A stretch of 7,405 nt of DNA from Bacteroidaceae bacterium (lineage in GTDB: Bacteria; Bacteroidota; Bacteroidia; Bacteroidales; Bacteroidaceae): contig JAEEOD010000361.1 in the NCBI GenBank assembly GCA_016284115.1, positions 1 through 7,405 of the forward strand, in the 5' to 3' direction. The translations under genes and the position numbers were made by a program. Shown in pieces: positions 1 through 6,983 of the stretch. Under the pieces are notes generated by a model, which searched no databases, was not told the DNA's origin, and worked only from the letters and a program-made list of their open reading frames with translations. Within the stretch, counting starts at the first letter, position 1; each line of letters begins with the position of its first letter.

Positions 1-86
1 TAGTCTGCAAACGTCTGGCACACTTCCGACTCAAAACCAGACACGCCGATGGTGTTTATCAGTTCACCCAAAAAAGTATTATCCAT
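1..86 (-). CDS. Probable M42-family metallopeptidase, N-terminus only (cut by window edge)
   Basis: The first 28 codons of a gene that runs out of the left edge of the window. The peptide begins MDNTFLGELINTIGVSGFES and continues EVCQTFAD. The pattern L..L...GVSGfE.eV is the characteristic N-terminus of M42 glutamyl aminopeptidases/cellulases and is also seen in related M20/M28 metallopeptidases. These are usually cytoplasmic, dinuclear-metal aminopeptidases of about 340-360 residues; none of the metal ligands is inside the window. The ATG is 11 nt after the stop of the preceding radical SAM gene, on the same strand, so it is probably the next cistron. In this setting it could trim the leader from the modified peptide, but it could equally be a housekeeping peptidase read from the same transcript. 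Family assignment rests on a short motif and is moderately sure. Confidence 0.6.
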   Translation of the reverse strand, partial: MDNTFLGELINTIGVSGFESEVCQTFAD

Positions 87-97
87 ATTTTATGTTG

Positions 98-697
98 TTA
101 TTGTTGAGATTGCTTTTCAGCCGACAGATAACTTTCCGTTACACATTCTTTCATCATGCGGGCGCAGTCGCAGAAACTCTTGCATATGTTGAACATATCG
201 CCTGTCTCATTATAATTATATACGGCACACATATCGCAGAAGTTCTGTAGTTGGCATTGGTCACATTGCCGGAAATCTTCCGATTTTACATGCCTTAGTC
301 CCTGGGTTTTCGGACTGTCATACCATATCTCAGCGAGAGATGTCTTCTTGATGTTACCAAGTTTCATTCCATTCCAACCTGGACATGGGTATGCTGTGCC
401 GTCACAATCAATACATAAACCCGACGACAGAATACTGCATACCATTCTTCTTCTTGCAAACTTCTTTGACAGCACCTCTTCCAGCGACTTTGACTCCCTG
501 ATTGCCCCAACATAATCAGGGCGTGTGTTTATCATAAATTGAATCATCTGGCGCATCTCCTCGCGGCTTAGTCTGTAGTCGAGATTCTCTGTACTTCCGT
601 CACATTGTGCCATCATCACATAATCAAAATATAAATCGACACCTAGCTTATCGGCATATTCCCGAAGCGATTTTGCAGTGCTCAGGTTCTGCTTCAT
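98..697 (-). CDS. C-terminal part of an interrupted radical SAM/SPASM enzyme
   Basis: This 199-residue frame holds the end of the radical SAM barrel and a Cys-rich SPASM domain. It has no CxxxCxxC motif of its own. The SPASM region starts near C87/C95/C98/C105 (CIDCDGTAYPC), continues through a glycine/tryptophan loop (GNIKKTSLAEIW) and ends with C145xxC148x5C154xxC157 and a cluster C172/C176/C178. SPASM domains hold auxiliary [4Fe-4S] clusters used by peptide-modifying enzymes. It lies in exactly the same frame as the upstream half (704-1168), separated by one TGA and two sense codons (Pro, Ile), so the ancestral protein was about 356 residues. The ATG used as start here begins 6 nt after the TGA and is normally an internal Met in the family. 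Termination-reinitiation could make a separate chain. No further stop or frameshift is seen, so decay, if any, is recent. Confidence 0.75.
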   Translation of the reverse strand: MKQNLSTAKSLREYADKLGVDLYFDYVMMAQCDGSTENLDYRLSREEMRQMIQFMINTRPDYVGAIRESKSLEEVLSKKFARRRMVCSILSSGLCIDCDGTAYPCPGWNGMKLGNIKKTSLAEIWYDSPKTQGLRHVKSEDFRQCDQCQLQNFCDMCAVYNYNETGDMFNICKSFCDCARMMKECVTESYLSAEKQSQQ

Positions 698-703
698 GAT
701 GGG

Positions 704-706
704 TCA
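704..706 (-). other. Single in-frame TGA interrupting the radical SAM gene
   Basis: Reading from the ATG at 1168, codon 155 is TGA. The frame resumes CCC ATC ATG AAG CAG AAC without shift. Family knowledge: SPASM maturases commonly have a Cys-Pro-x-Met-Lys-x-Asn stretch here, so TGT or TGC to TGA (one base change) is the simplest origin. TGA is the ordinary terminator of three other genes in this operon, at overlapping stop/start junctions, so a genome-wide reassignment of TGA is unlikely. A weak hairpin lies just downstream (GCAG at 689-692 with CTGC at 675-678, 10-nt loop), at roughly the distance of a bacterial SECIS loop, but a 4-bp stem is not convincing support for selenocysteine. Confidence 0.85.
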
Positions 707-1168
707 TGAGATAAGCACGTGGACGCCCTTACTTACCAATAGTTCCAGATTTTGTTTGGTTTTCGACCAAGAGCCTTTTCGCTTGGTGATACTGTCATGA
801 ATTTGCTCATCGGTGGAGTATAGCGATACCTGGACATTGAAAATGTTCAGTTGCTTGAATTTCTCAGCCAGTTCTGGTGTCATTGTTAGTAGGTTGCTCT
901 GCAACAAAGTTCTCAATTGGAGAGAGTTACATTCATCTAAGATGTCGAGTAGGCCTTTATAGAGCAGTACTTCACCACCAGAGAAGACAACCTTCTTCCC
1001 TCCCATTTCGTAAAACTGGTGCAAGAGATTTACCACCTCTTTTGGTTCCAGCGATTGGTTGCTGTCTTTCACCTTGTTTGGCAGATAGCAGTGAACACAG
1101 CGTTCATTGCAGCTGTTCGTCAGTTCTATCTGTAGATTCTCTATCTGCGGTTCTTGTGATTGTTTCAT
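704..1168 (-). CDS. N-terminal part of an interrupted radical SAM/SPASM peptide-modifying enzyme
   Basis: This 154-residue frame carries the radical SAM core: C20xxxC24xxC27 (TNSCNERCVHCYLP) for the SAM-bound [4Fe-4S] cluster, and GGE at about 64-66 in FSGGEVLLY, where most relatives have GGEPLL. Later come the barrel strands VSLYSTDEQIHDSITKRKGS, typical of SPASM maturases acting on small peptides. The ORF ends at a TGA in the middle of the barrel, after LVSKGVHVLIS; the next codons continue the family sequence (PIMKQN) in the same frame. The product alone would lack part of the barrel and the whole SPASM domain, so it should not be active by itself. Its ATG overlaps the YcaO stop by one base (TGATG), implying translational coupling. 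Nonsense mutation, sequencing error, split-subunit enzyme and TGA recoding are all possible. Together with 98-697 it is one gene. Confidence 0.8.
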   Translation of the reverse strand: MKQSQEPQIENLQIELTNSCNERCVHCYLPNKVKDSNQSLEPKEVVNLLHQFYEMGGKKVVFSGGEVLLYKGLLDILDECNSLQLRTLLQSNLLTMTPELAEKFKQLNIFNVQVSLYSTDEQIHDSITKRKGSWSKTKQNLELLVSKGVHVLIS

Positions 1169-2868
1169 CAGAAGATTTCTTTTAGTGTATTCTGATCTAT
1201 TATCTTTTCTGCCATTGCCTTTTGGATAACATCTTCAAGTTGGCTTAGTAATGGGTATCGGCATCCTTCTTTCAATTCACAATGCTCACAATCAAAACAA
1301 TCGGGTGTGGTGATGGCGTGAAGAGCTCTTTCAGGATGGGAAACAAATGCATACGCAATTCTTGCATGTTGTGAATCCATGTTGATTGGCTCTCCTTTCA
1401 AAAGCTTTATAATGTCATAATAGTAGTCCTGTAGCTTCCGGCCCGTCTGCTGACAAATCTTTTCATATTGTAAAAGATGCTGTAACGCATTCTTCTTTTT
1501 GGAAATTCTCATGTATAGAATCATAAGAAGCAAATTACGATTCACATAATTCTTCGGATTGTTGTTGCGTGTAAAAAGACTGATTCCTTCGTCACGCAAT
1601 TGTTCCAAGTAGGCTATAGTTTCTTCACATTCCTTATCGTCAAGTTCTTTCAATCTGAATAGCGGATTGAATCGGTTCTCTGTTAATTGCATATGGTCCA
1701 CTCTTCGATTAAGGTCGCAAAATCTGGAATCAATTTCAGAAAGACCGGGAACAACAATGTGCAGAGTGGGGAATCCAAGGAACGAATTATCTCTGATGTA
1801 TATATCGAATCCCTTATTCATAATCCATTGACAAATGTTGTGTAAATCTTCCCGGAAATCCTTTCCTTCTGGGATAGTAGTATGTCCGCAAAACGGATAG
1901 GAAGGTTTGTCGTTGAAGAAAGATTCATATTGGCGACCTCTTCCATGCATGAGACTTCGTTTGAACTCATTGAAAAGGTCCAATTTCTCACAGTCGTTTA
2001 CATCATTTTCAAAGCGCAGTGTCTCTGCTGTATAGCCTTGGAATATTTCTGTAAAACAGCGTTCGAGAGCCACACGTGCGTTAAGGTCAGCTCCAAGATG
2101 GACAATGTACTTTGTCTTATCCTTATTATAAAGCAGCAAAGCAATCACAGGAAAACCTTCCCCAAGCGAAATGTCCTTTACACGAAAGTCCATGCCATAG
2201 ACATCGCGAACATATTCAAGTCTTCTTAAGATTTCTGTACCTTCAAACTCAGACAAAGGAATGTCAGGTGGCGTTATTTTACGAATATACATTTCTTGGA
2301 TGCAATATCGCTCAAAAATTTCGTTAAACCCTTGAATTAGGGCCTCTTCCCTGATGTTTCCTGCACACATACCATTGGAACCATTAGTCCAACGAATCAA
2401 AGAATATGGGAACTCTATTGTTTCTCCAGAATTTACATGGTAGAAAGGTAACGCCTTACCTTCAACCCTATGTGCATTTAGTCCGGCATCTGATGGAAAT
2501 ACTCTTGGCGCGAACTTCTTTATGTTTGCCACAGCTTCATCATGCGTCCAGCAATAGTCTCTTTCTTCAGGAAAGAATCGACATGGCGAATTTATGCTTG
2601 CAGGATTGGGATAGACAATGACTCTGTTTTGAAGTCTCTCCATAAACTCAGCATATCCGCTTGCACGGGCAAACATTTCGTCCATACCCTTTCCGTTGGT
2701 TCCGATAGAACTGTCATCATCGTTGGTGATGGTAATGCGACATGAAAAAAACATTTTCCCATCGCCAAGAGGTATTTCACGGACAGGAATACCCAACTGT
2801 CCAATCTTCTCTCTGATTTTGCGAACAGTATTCTCCGGAGAGTCTGCCTTATATATTTTTTTCACCAT
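1168..2868 (-). CDS. YcaO-family ATP-dependent peptide backbone-modifying enzyme with C-terminal extension
   Basis: A 566-residue YcaO protein. YcaO enzymes use ATP to activate a backbone amide and form azolines, thioamides or amidines. Visible motifs: SIGTNGKG (54-61) followed by A67-S70 and E74/E77-R78 in the pattern GKGxxxxxAxxSxxxExxER; then EEALIQGFNEIFER (174-187); then ARVALERCFTEIFQG (264-278). These are the nucleotide/Mg-binding signatures. After about residue 400 comes a mostly helical, TPR-like extension (ISKKKNALQHLLQYEK, then DYYYDIIKLLKGEP), as in the long stand-alone YcaO type. It ends with a Cys motif, C524xxC527xxC530x5C536, that could bind metal. The C-terminus is QNTLKEIF; the PxPxP tail typical of azoline-forming YcaOs is absent. 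No E1-like/Ocin-ThiF or TfuA partner is in the window. It is 15 nt downstream of the 73-residue gene and overlaps the next start by 1 nt. Family is sure; the exact reaction is unknown. Confidence 0.93.
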   Translation of the reverse strand: MVKKIYKADSPENTVRKIREKIGQLGIPVREIPLGDGKMFFSCRITITNDDDSSIGTNGKGMDEMFARASGYAEFMERLQNRVIVYPNPASINSPCRFFPEERDYCWTHDEAVANIKKFAPRVFPSDAGLNAHRVEGKALPFYHVNSGETIEFPYSLIRWTNGSNGMCAGNIREEALIQGFNEIFERYCIQEMYIRKITPPDIPLSEFEGTEILRRLEYVRDVYGMDFRVKDISLGEGFPVIALLLYNKDKTKYIVHLGADLNARVALERCFTEIFQGYTAETLRFENDVNDCEKLDLFNEFKRSLMHGRGRQYESFFNDKPSYPFCGHTTIPEGKDFREDLHNICQWIMNKGFDIYIRDNSFLGFPTLHIVVPGLSEIDSRFCDLNRRVDHMQLTENRFNPLFRLKELDDKECEETIAYLEQLRDEGISLFTRNNNPKNYVNRNLLLMILYMRISKKKNALQHLLQYEKICQQTGRKLQDYYYDIIKLLKGEPINMDSQHARIAYAFVSHPERALHAITTPDCFDCEHCELKEGCRYPLLSQLEDVIQKAMAEKIIDQNTLKEIF

Positions 2869-2883
2869 ACGATTTTTCTTGTA

Positions 2884-3105
2884 CTATTCCATTCTTTTCA
2901 ATTTTTCCACAATAGTATCATACGTCCCTTCACAAATGACTTTTCCTTCTTTTTTAAGACAATAACTAAAGGGATCAATACCATAACCATCATATGTGCT
3001 CATAGGAATTTTTTCTATAAGCTCTGCTGCGGTTGCAGCATTTACTGAAGATTCATATCCACTTAGTTGAGTGGCCACCTCTACCCAAAAATATACTTTT
3101 AACAT
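2884..3105 (-). CDS. Small 73-residue protein of unknown family inside the RiPP operon
   Basis: I do not recognise this protein. It is 73 residues, begins MLKVYFWVEVATQLSGYESS and ends EGTYDTIVEKLKRME. The likely layout is a beta strand (LKVYFWVEVA), a helix (NAATAAELIEKI), a Gly/Tyr turn (STYDGYGIDPF), a beta hairpin (SYCLKKEGKVICEG) and a C-terminal helix (YDTIVEKLKRM). It has two Cys, no signal peptide and no membrane segment. It lies between the second SPASM gene (14-nt gap) and YcaO (15-nt gap), so it is co-transcribed and probably translated. Size and position suit an accessory or recognition partner of the maturases, but the order of elements is not clearly the winged-helix PqqD/RRE fold. 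A second precursor is less likely: the tail is a charged helix rather than a core. Confidence 0.75.
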   Translation of the reverse strand: MLKVYFWVEVATQLSGYESSVNAATAAELIEKIPMSTYDGYGIDPFSYCLKKEGKVICEGTYDTIVEKLKRME

Positions 3106-3119
3106 AACTGCTTATTTTA

Positions 3120-4475
3120 TTATATTAAACTATAGTCTGATAAATACGTTTTAGCAATTGCTACAATTTGATTTCTGTAATTGGCTCGCCAGTCTGGACA
3201 TTGCAGGTTTGTCCCATGTTTCTTGTCTCGGTATAATGCATTATGTGGACAGCCTCCATTACACAATGGTTGCAGGACACAATTGCTGCATCTGTCGTCC
3301 TTCATAGGATTCCAGTTTAACCATTGTTGATACCAGGCAGGCATTGGAGCTTTGTCGATTTCGTCAATATGACTGCACACCCAGCGCTCATCGCCTACTG
3401 TATCCAGACATTTATATATAATACCTGTAGCTGCAATTGTTATGTCACCACGTCTCAAACATCCACCTCTGGGAGCAGCATGAGGAAAACTGTAAGTCCA
3501 TAAGTCTAAGTCGTGAGCCTTCTGAATAAGTTCCCACTCTTCTTTGCCCCATTCTTCTTCGCTATATAGTTTGTTTTTTATCGAGTCGGGGGTAAAGTTG
3601 AAATCTATAGTCCTGCAAAACGAAAGCCCAATCTTGCCCTTCAGAGGGCTCTTTGCCAGCATTTGCAGAAAGTCCGGGACATAGGGGCGATTCTCGCGGT
3701 CGATGGTCATTCTTATGGTCACCCAAGCTCCTTGATCAACAAGTGTATTGATGTTACCCCATATTTTTTCGAATGTGGGAAGTCCTGATTTCAGAGGACG
3801 CCTGCGATCGTGGATGTATGCTGGACCGTCAATGGTAATAATATACCGTCTTACTTTACACTCTTCAATCAGTTCCTTACACCTATCAGGTGTGAGGGCA
3901 AGCCCGTTTGTCGTAATATCTGCTATGTAGTCAATGCCACGTGCTTTGCACAACTGGATGATTTTCTGTGATAATTGTCTTATCTGAGCAAAAGCCAACA
4001 AGGGTTCACCACCAAACCACGTTACACGTAGTTTTCGACACACTCCAGAATGACGTTCTAATAGTCGGATAATGGCACTCATCGTATGGCTGCTCATGAC
4101 CACTTTCTCTTTACTGCCTTCGAAGCAATAGGTACAATGCATATTGCAGTTATGTGTAACCAAAATGGTCAAGTCCAAATAGGAAAGATCTTCCTTTCCC
4201 TCGGTAAAACGACTTATCTGCTCGGCTCTCTCATCGCGTGAAGCATCTACCAGAATACCTAATTGGTAAAGAAGGACCTGTTCTTGTTCTGGCAAGTCTT
4301 CAACAGCTTTTTGGAAATATTCTCGCTGAACTAAAACAGCATTTCTGCTAACAGTGTTAAACACCACGCCATAGAATGTGTTTACAGGAATGATGTCATT
4401 CCATACCGACCATTTCAGCGTAGCATCTTGCTGCGGTACTTCTGTTTTTGGGGTAAATTCAGCGAGTATTTTCAT
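3120..4475 (-). CDS. Radical SAM/SPASM peptide maturase with N-terminal extension
   Basis: A 451-residue enzyme. The radical SAM motif is C110xxxC114xxC117 (THNCNMHCTYCFEG), followed by the SAM-contacting WFGGEPLL (153-160), TTNG (188-191) and ITIDGPAYIHDRRRP. The C-terminal SPASM region has C339, C356 and C367, then C396xxC399x5C405xxxC409 (CSNCVLQPLCNGGC) and C426. It is expected to hold auxiliary [4Fe-4S] clusters and to install a radical crosslink such as a thioether, C-C or C-N bond, or an epimerisation, on a peptide. The first ~100 residues (NTFYGVVFNTVSRNAVLV, then LGILVDASRDERAEQ) resemble the N-terminal peptide-binding extension found on many RiPP radical SAM maturases. This is therefore the best visible candidate for leader recognition. 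It starts 17 nt inside the end of the upstream gene (4459-5820), showing tight coupling. The product chemistry cannot be read from the sequence. Confidence 0.92.
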   Translation of the reverse strand: MKILAEFTPKTEVPQQDATLKWSVWNDIIPVNTFYGVVFNTVSRNAVLVQREYFQKAVEDLPEQEQVLLYQLGILVDASRDERAEQISRFTEGKEDLSYLDLTILVTHNCNMHCTYCFEGSKEKVVMSSHTMSAIIRLLERHSGVCRKLRVTWFGGEPLLAFAQIRQLSQKIIQLCKARGIDYIADITTNGLALTPDRCKELIEECKVRRYIITIDGPAYIHDRRRPLKSGLPTFEKIWGNINTLVDQGAWVTIRMTIDRENRPYVPDFLQMLAKSPLKGKIGLSFCRTIDFNFTPDSIKNKLYSEEEWGKEEWELIQKAHDLDLWTYSFPHAAPRGGCLRRGDITIAATGIIYKCLDTVGDERWVCSHIDEIDKAPMPAWYQQWLNWNPMKDDRCSNCVLQPLCNGGCPHNALYRDKKHGTNLQCPDWRANYRNQIVAIAKTYLSDYSLI

Positions 4476-5820
4476 GTGAATTGATGTATTTTTTCATTTC
4501 GCGTAAATGCTGAAACCAATAATCAAACCTTTCCTCTGACATTTTCCCAAAGCGTATAGGAGAGATGAGCATACCTATAGTTGTCCAGTCGTGTATTGTT
4601 TTGATGTATGGAGAGATAATAGATTCGTATCGGTCATAGTCTTCAGAACCGGGAATTGGAGAAAACCGATTGATTGCCAGCGATGTGGGGCGTGTTTCAA
4701 GAATTAGCTGTTCTGTTAGTTTTAAGTCGCTTTCTTCTTCGTCGAAATAGTTTACTATGTAGCTGGTGTAGAAAGGAAGGCCTATTTCATGGCATATCCG
4801 AGCAGCTTCTCTACATTGCTCCACAGTTATTCGCTTGTTCATGCGTTGCAAAATGCGCTGACTGCCCGATTCGAATCCAAAGAAAAGTTTGATGCAGCCT
4901 GCCTCTTTCATCAGTTGAAGAAAATGTGCATCAGCTTGATTGGCTCTTAGATTTGCCCACCATTGGTAGGGCGTACCTGCATCTATAAGCTTATGACAAA
5001 CTTCTTCCCACACCGTTCTGAAATTGCCGATGGAACTATCTTGGATAACAAACGTGTCAACTCCACATTGCTGGGCTACGCTGTTCATCTTACAAATGAA
5101 ATAATCGGCAGAATGATGGCGTGCAAAAAGAAAACAGCTGTGAGCGCAGAAATTACAGCGATACATGCAACCGCGTCCAAAGGTAATAGGCATTACTCGA
5201 TGCAGTTGGGTATTCGAAATTTGGTGGGAAGGTTGTGAGTAGAAATCCTTGTCAATCAGACTCCAGTCAGGGATGGGTAATTCATCGAGATCAGTAACAG
5301 CATCTGCTTGTATAACATGTGTGTCGTTAGGTAGAAAAACACCCTTTATAGTTCTGTAAGGTACTCCTCGCAATAATTGTAGCAGTGGATATTCTCCCTC
5401 ACCGATGATAAGAGCATCAAATGGTATATACTCAAAAGTTAAATTGGGCAACAAGGTTGGATGTATACCGCCAGCTATAATCAGAGGTTTTTGTCTTTGA
5501 TGGCTGTCGTATGTTTTGCATAAAGCGACGAAGATGTCTCGGACATACTCAAAACGTGCAGTAAAAAAAGAGAAACCGATGATGTCCGGCTGGAAATCAT
5601 CACATATAGCCCAAAGGTCATTCAGCGTTTTTTTCGTGTTACCCTCATTGCCTCGTAACATACGCTGCATATCAGCAATCTTTACAGAAGCACCTTTCAC
5701 CTGTAAGTAAGTGGCTAAGCCCACAACACCCTCCGGAGCCCTTTCCGGAGCCTCTGCAAAAGAGTAATTAGTCCCTATATAGAACCCAGACCATGGTATG
5801 ACAAAGAGAATGCTCTTCAT
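4459..5820 (-). CDS. Cobalamin-binding-type (class B) radical SAM enzyme, probable methyltransferase
   Basis: A 453-residue protein with an N-terminal Rossmann-like B12-binding domain (about 1-150: KSILFVIPW, PDIIGFSFFT, LIIAGGIHP, DALIIGEGE). The radical SAM core has C218xxxC222xxC225 in FGRGCMYRCNFCAHS. Later barrel strands include IKLFFGFESGSQRILQRMNK and AINRFSPIPGSEDY, both typical of the family. The base-off cobalamin motif DxHxxG is not visible where expected (IADMQRMLRGNEG), so the cofactor may bind without His ligation, as in some members. In RiPP pathways such enzymes usually methylate unactivated carbons; others do ring contractions or other radical steps, so methylation is inference. 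It is in a 4-nt ATGA overlap with the upstream SPASM gene and a 17-nt overlap with the downstream one. No SPASM domain is present. No obvious cobalamin riboswitch precedes the operon. Confidence 0.92.
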   Translation of the reverse strand: MKSILFVIPWSGFYIGTNYSFAEAPERAPEGVVGLATYLQVKGASVKIADMQRMLRGNEGNTKKTLNDLWAICDDFQPDIIGFSFFTARFEYVRDIFVALCKTYDSHQRQKPLIIAGGIHPTLLPNLTFEYIPFDALIIGEGEYPLLQLLRGVPYRTIKGVFLPNDTHVIQADAVTDLDELPIPDWSLIDKDFYSQPSHQISNTQLHRVMPITFGRGCMYRCNFCAHSCFLFARHHSADYFICKMNSVAQQCGVDTFVIQDSSIGNFRTVWEEVCHKLIDAGTPYQWWANLRANQADAHFLQLMKEAGCIKLFFGFESGSQRILQRMNKRITVEQCREAARICHEIGLPFYTSYIVNYFDEEESDLKLTEQLILETRPTSLAINRFSPIPGSEDYDRYESIISPYIKTIHDWTTIGMLISPIRFGKMSEERFDYWFQHLREMKKYINSHENTR

Positions 5821-6962
5821 GATGAACTGTGGAAGATTTTGTTGATGGCAAGTCGTTTTTCTTCATTGCTCTTATTCCTCAGCATATAAAGGTGCGCCCC
5901 CTTGCTTTCTAACCATTTGACGATGTGATCCCAGTATATCATGTTGCTGCGGCATCGATAGGGGTAACCCAACATGAAACGTTCACGAAAACAACCTCCA
6001 TAGCACGTGATGAGATAACGACAAGCGTTACATTTTTCAGGAATTGGTGCTTGGGCGGCAATGCGCTCTCGCACATCAGAGATAGCAAACTGTTCTGGGT
6101 CGTCACTGAAGAAATTCCCTATGGCGGCTTCGGGAATATCAAATTCAGCACACGTATAGATGTCTCCGCCTGGACTGAATGCAAGATAGCGTTGATGACA
6201 AGCTTTTTCACGGAGACAAATAGATGGTGTTCCCAGCAGCAGGTCGGCTACGAGTTTCACTATATCCGTATTATTAGCTGCATCTTGATCGTTAGCCCAC
6301 AGGTCAAAAAACTGTATCATGGCCTGAGCATACTCCTCGTCACTAACATACATGGGAGAATCTAGTGTATCTTTCGTTGAAATAGGAAATACTCTTGCCA
6401 ACCTAACGTTCATTTTCCGCTGTTTGTAGAAACCATATATTTCTGGTATATGTTCTATGTTGTCTTTGGTAATGAGATTGATGGCACCGCATCTGATTCC
6501 AGCGGCTATCGCTTTATCTATATTGTCAATAGCAATTGGCGTGGAATTTTTACCTGACCTAAAAGTACGGTATGAACTGTACAAATCCAGACTCACACCA
6601 ATGTAGCTGTTGAAGTACTTGCGAATGAGAGGGTATGTCTGGGGAGTCAGCAACGTTGCATTGGTCTGAGCATTATGACTAACAACAATGTCTTGATCTT
6701 TAAAAAGTTGGTTTGCGTATTCGATGATCCCAGGAAGTTTTTTGGATAACAACAAGGGTTCACCGCCATGCCAACAAATCATAAGACTTTTGGCACCAAC
6801 TGCCAAGGCATATCTATATGCAAATTGAAGACCGCTTCGTATTTCCGCATCTGACATCTCTGCGCCGATAGAGTTGTTTTCTCTTCCGTAGCAGTATTTG
6901 CATGCAAGATTACACTTCAGCGTAACTTTAAATGTGATATAGAGATTACGAATATTAGTCAT
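5817..6962 (-). CDS. Radical SAM/SPASM peptide maturase, first enzyme gene of the operon
   Basis: A 381-residue enzyme. C17xxxC21xxC24 (LKCNLACKYCYGR) binds the radical SAM cluster and WHGGEPLL (64-71) lies after it, as in the anaerobic sulfatase-maturase-like branch of SPASM proteins. The C-terminal SPASM region includes C249, C255 and C271 (GGDIYTCAEF), C311xxC314x5C320xxxC324 (CNACRYLITCYGGC) and C337, enough for two auxiliary [4Fe-4S] clusters. There is little N-terminal extension before the core, so it lacks a fused leader-binding domain. It starts 21 nt after the stop of the 37-codon precursor-like gene and is thus the most direct candidate to act on that peptide. It ends in an ATGA overlap with the B12-type enzyme. 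The Cys, Trp and His in the peptide core suggest thioether or side-chain crosslinks, but the reaction is not decidable here. Confidence 0.92.
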   Translation of the reverse strand: MTNIRNLYITFKVTLKCNLACKYCYGRENNSIGAEMSDAEIRSGLQFAYRYALAVGAKSLMICWHGGEPLLLSKKLPGIIEYANQLFKDQDIVVSHNAQTNATLLTPQTYPLIRKYFNSYIGVSLDLYSSYRTFRSGKNSTPIAIDNIDKAIAAGIRCGAINLITKDNIEHIPEIYGFYKQRKMNVRLARVFPISTKDTLDSPMYVSDEEYAQAMIQFFDLWANDQDAANNTDIVKLVADLLLGTPSICLREKACHQRYLAFSPGGDIYTCAEFDIPEAAIGNFFSDDPEQFAISDVRERIAAQAPIPEKCNACRYLITCYGGCFRERFMLGYPYRCRSNMIYWDHIVKWLESKGAHLYMLRNKSNEEKRLAINKIFHSSS

Positions 6963-6983
6963 AGCGATGAACCCTACATTTGA

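Noticed and set aside
704..706. Alternative genetic code with TGA as Gly or Trp
   Set aside because: TGA is the normal stop of three neighbouring genes at overlapping stop/start junctions, and Trp is encoded by TGG in them.
877..1185. 102-codon open frame on the plus strand, Ser/Leu/Cys-rich
   Set aside because: Antisense to the N-terminal half of the interrupted radical SAM gene; composition reflects the opposite strand's codons.
2884..3105. 73-residue protein as a second RiPP precursor
   Set aside because: The C-terminus is a charged helix without a core-like Cys/Ser/Thr/aromatic cluster or cleavage site; kept as an accessory protein instead.
5925..6365. 146-codon open frame on the plus strand
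   Set aside because: It lies fully antisense to a clear radical SAM/SPASM gene, has no recognisable motif and no promoter or operon context; a shadow frame.
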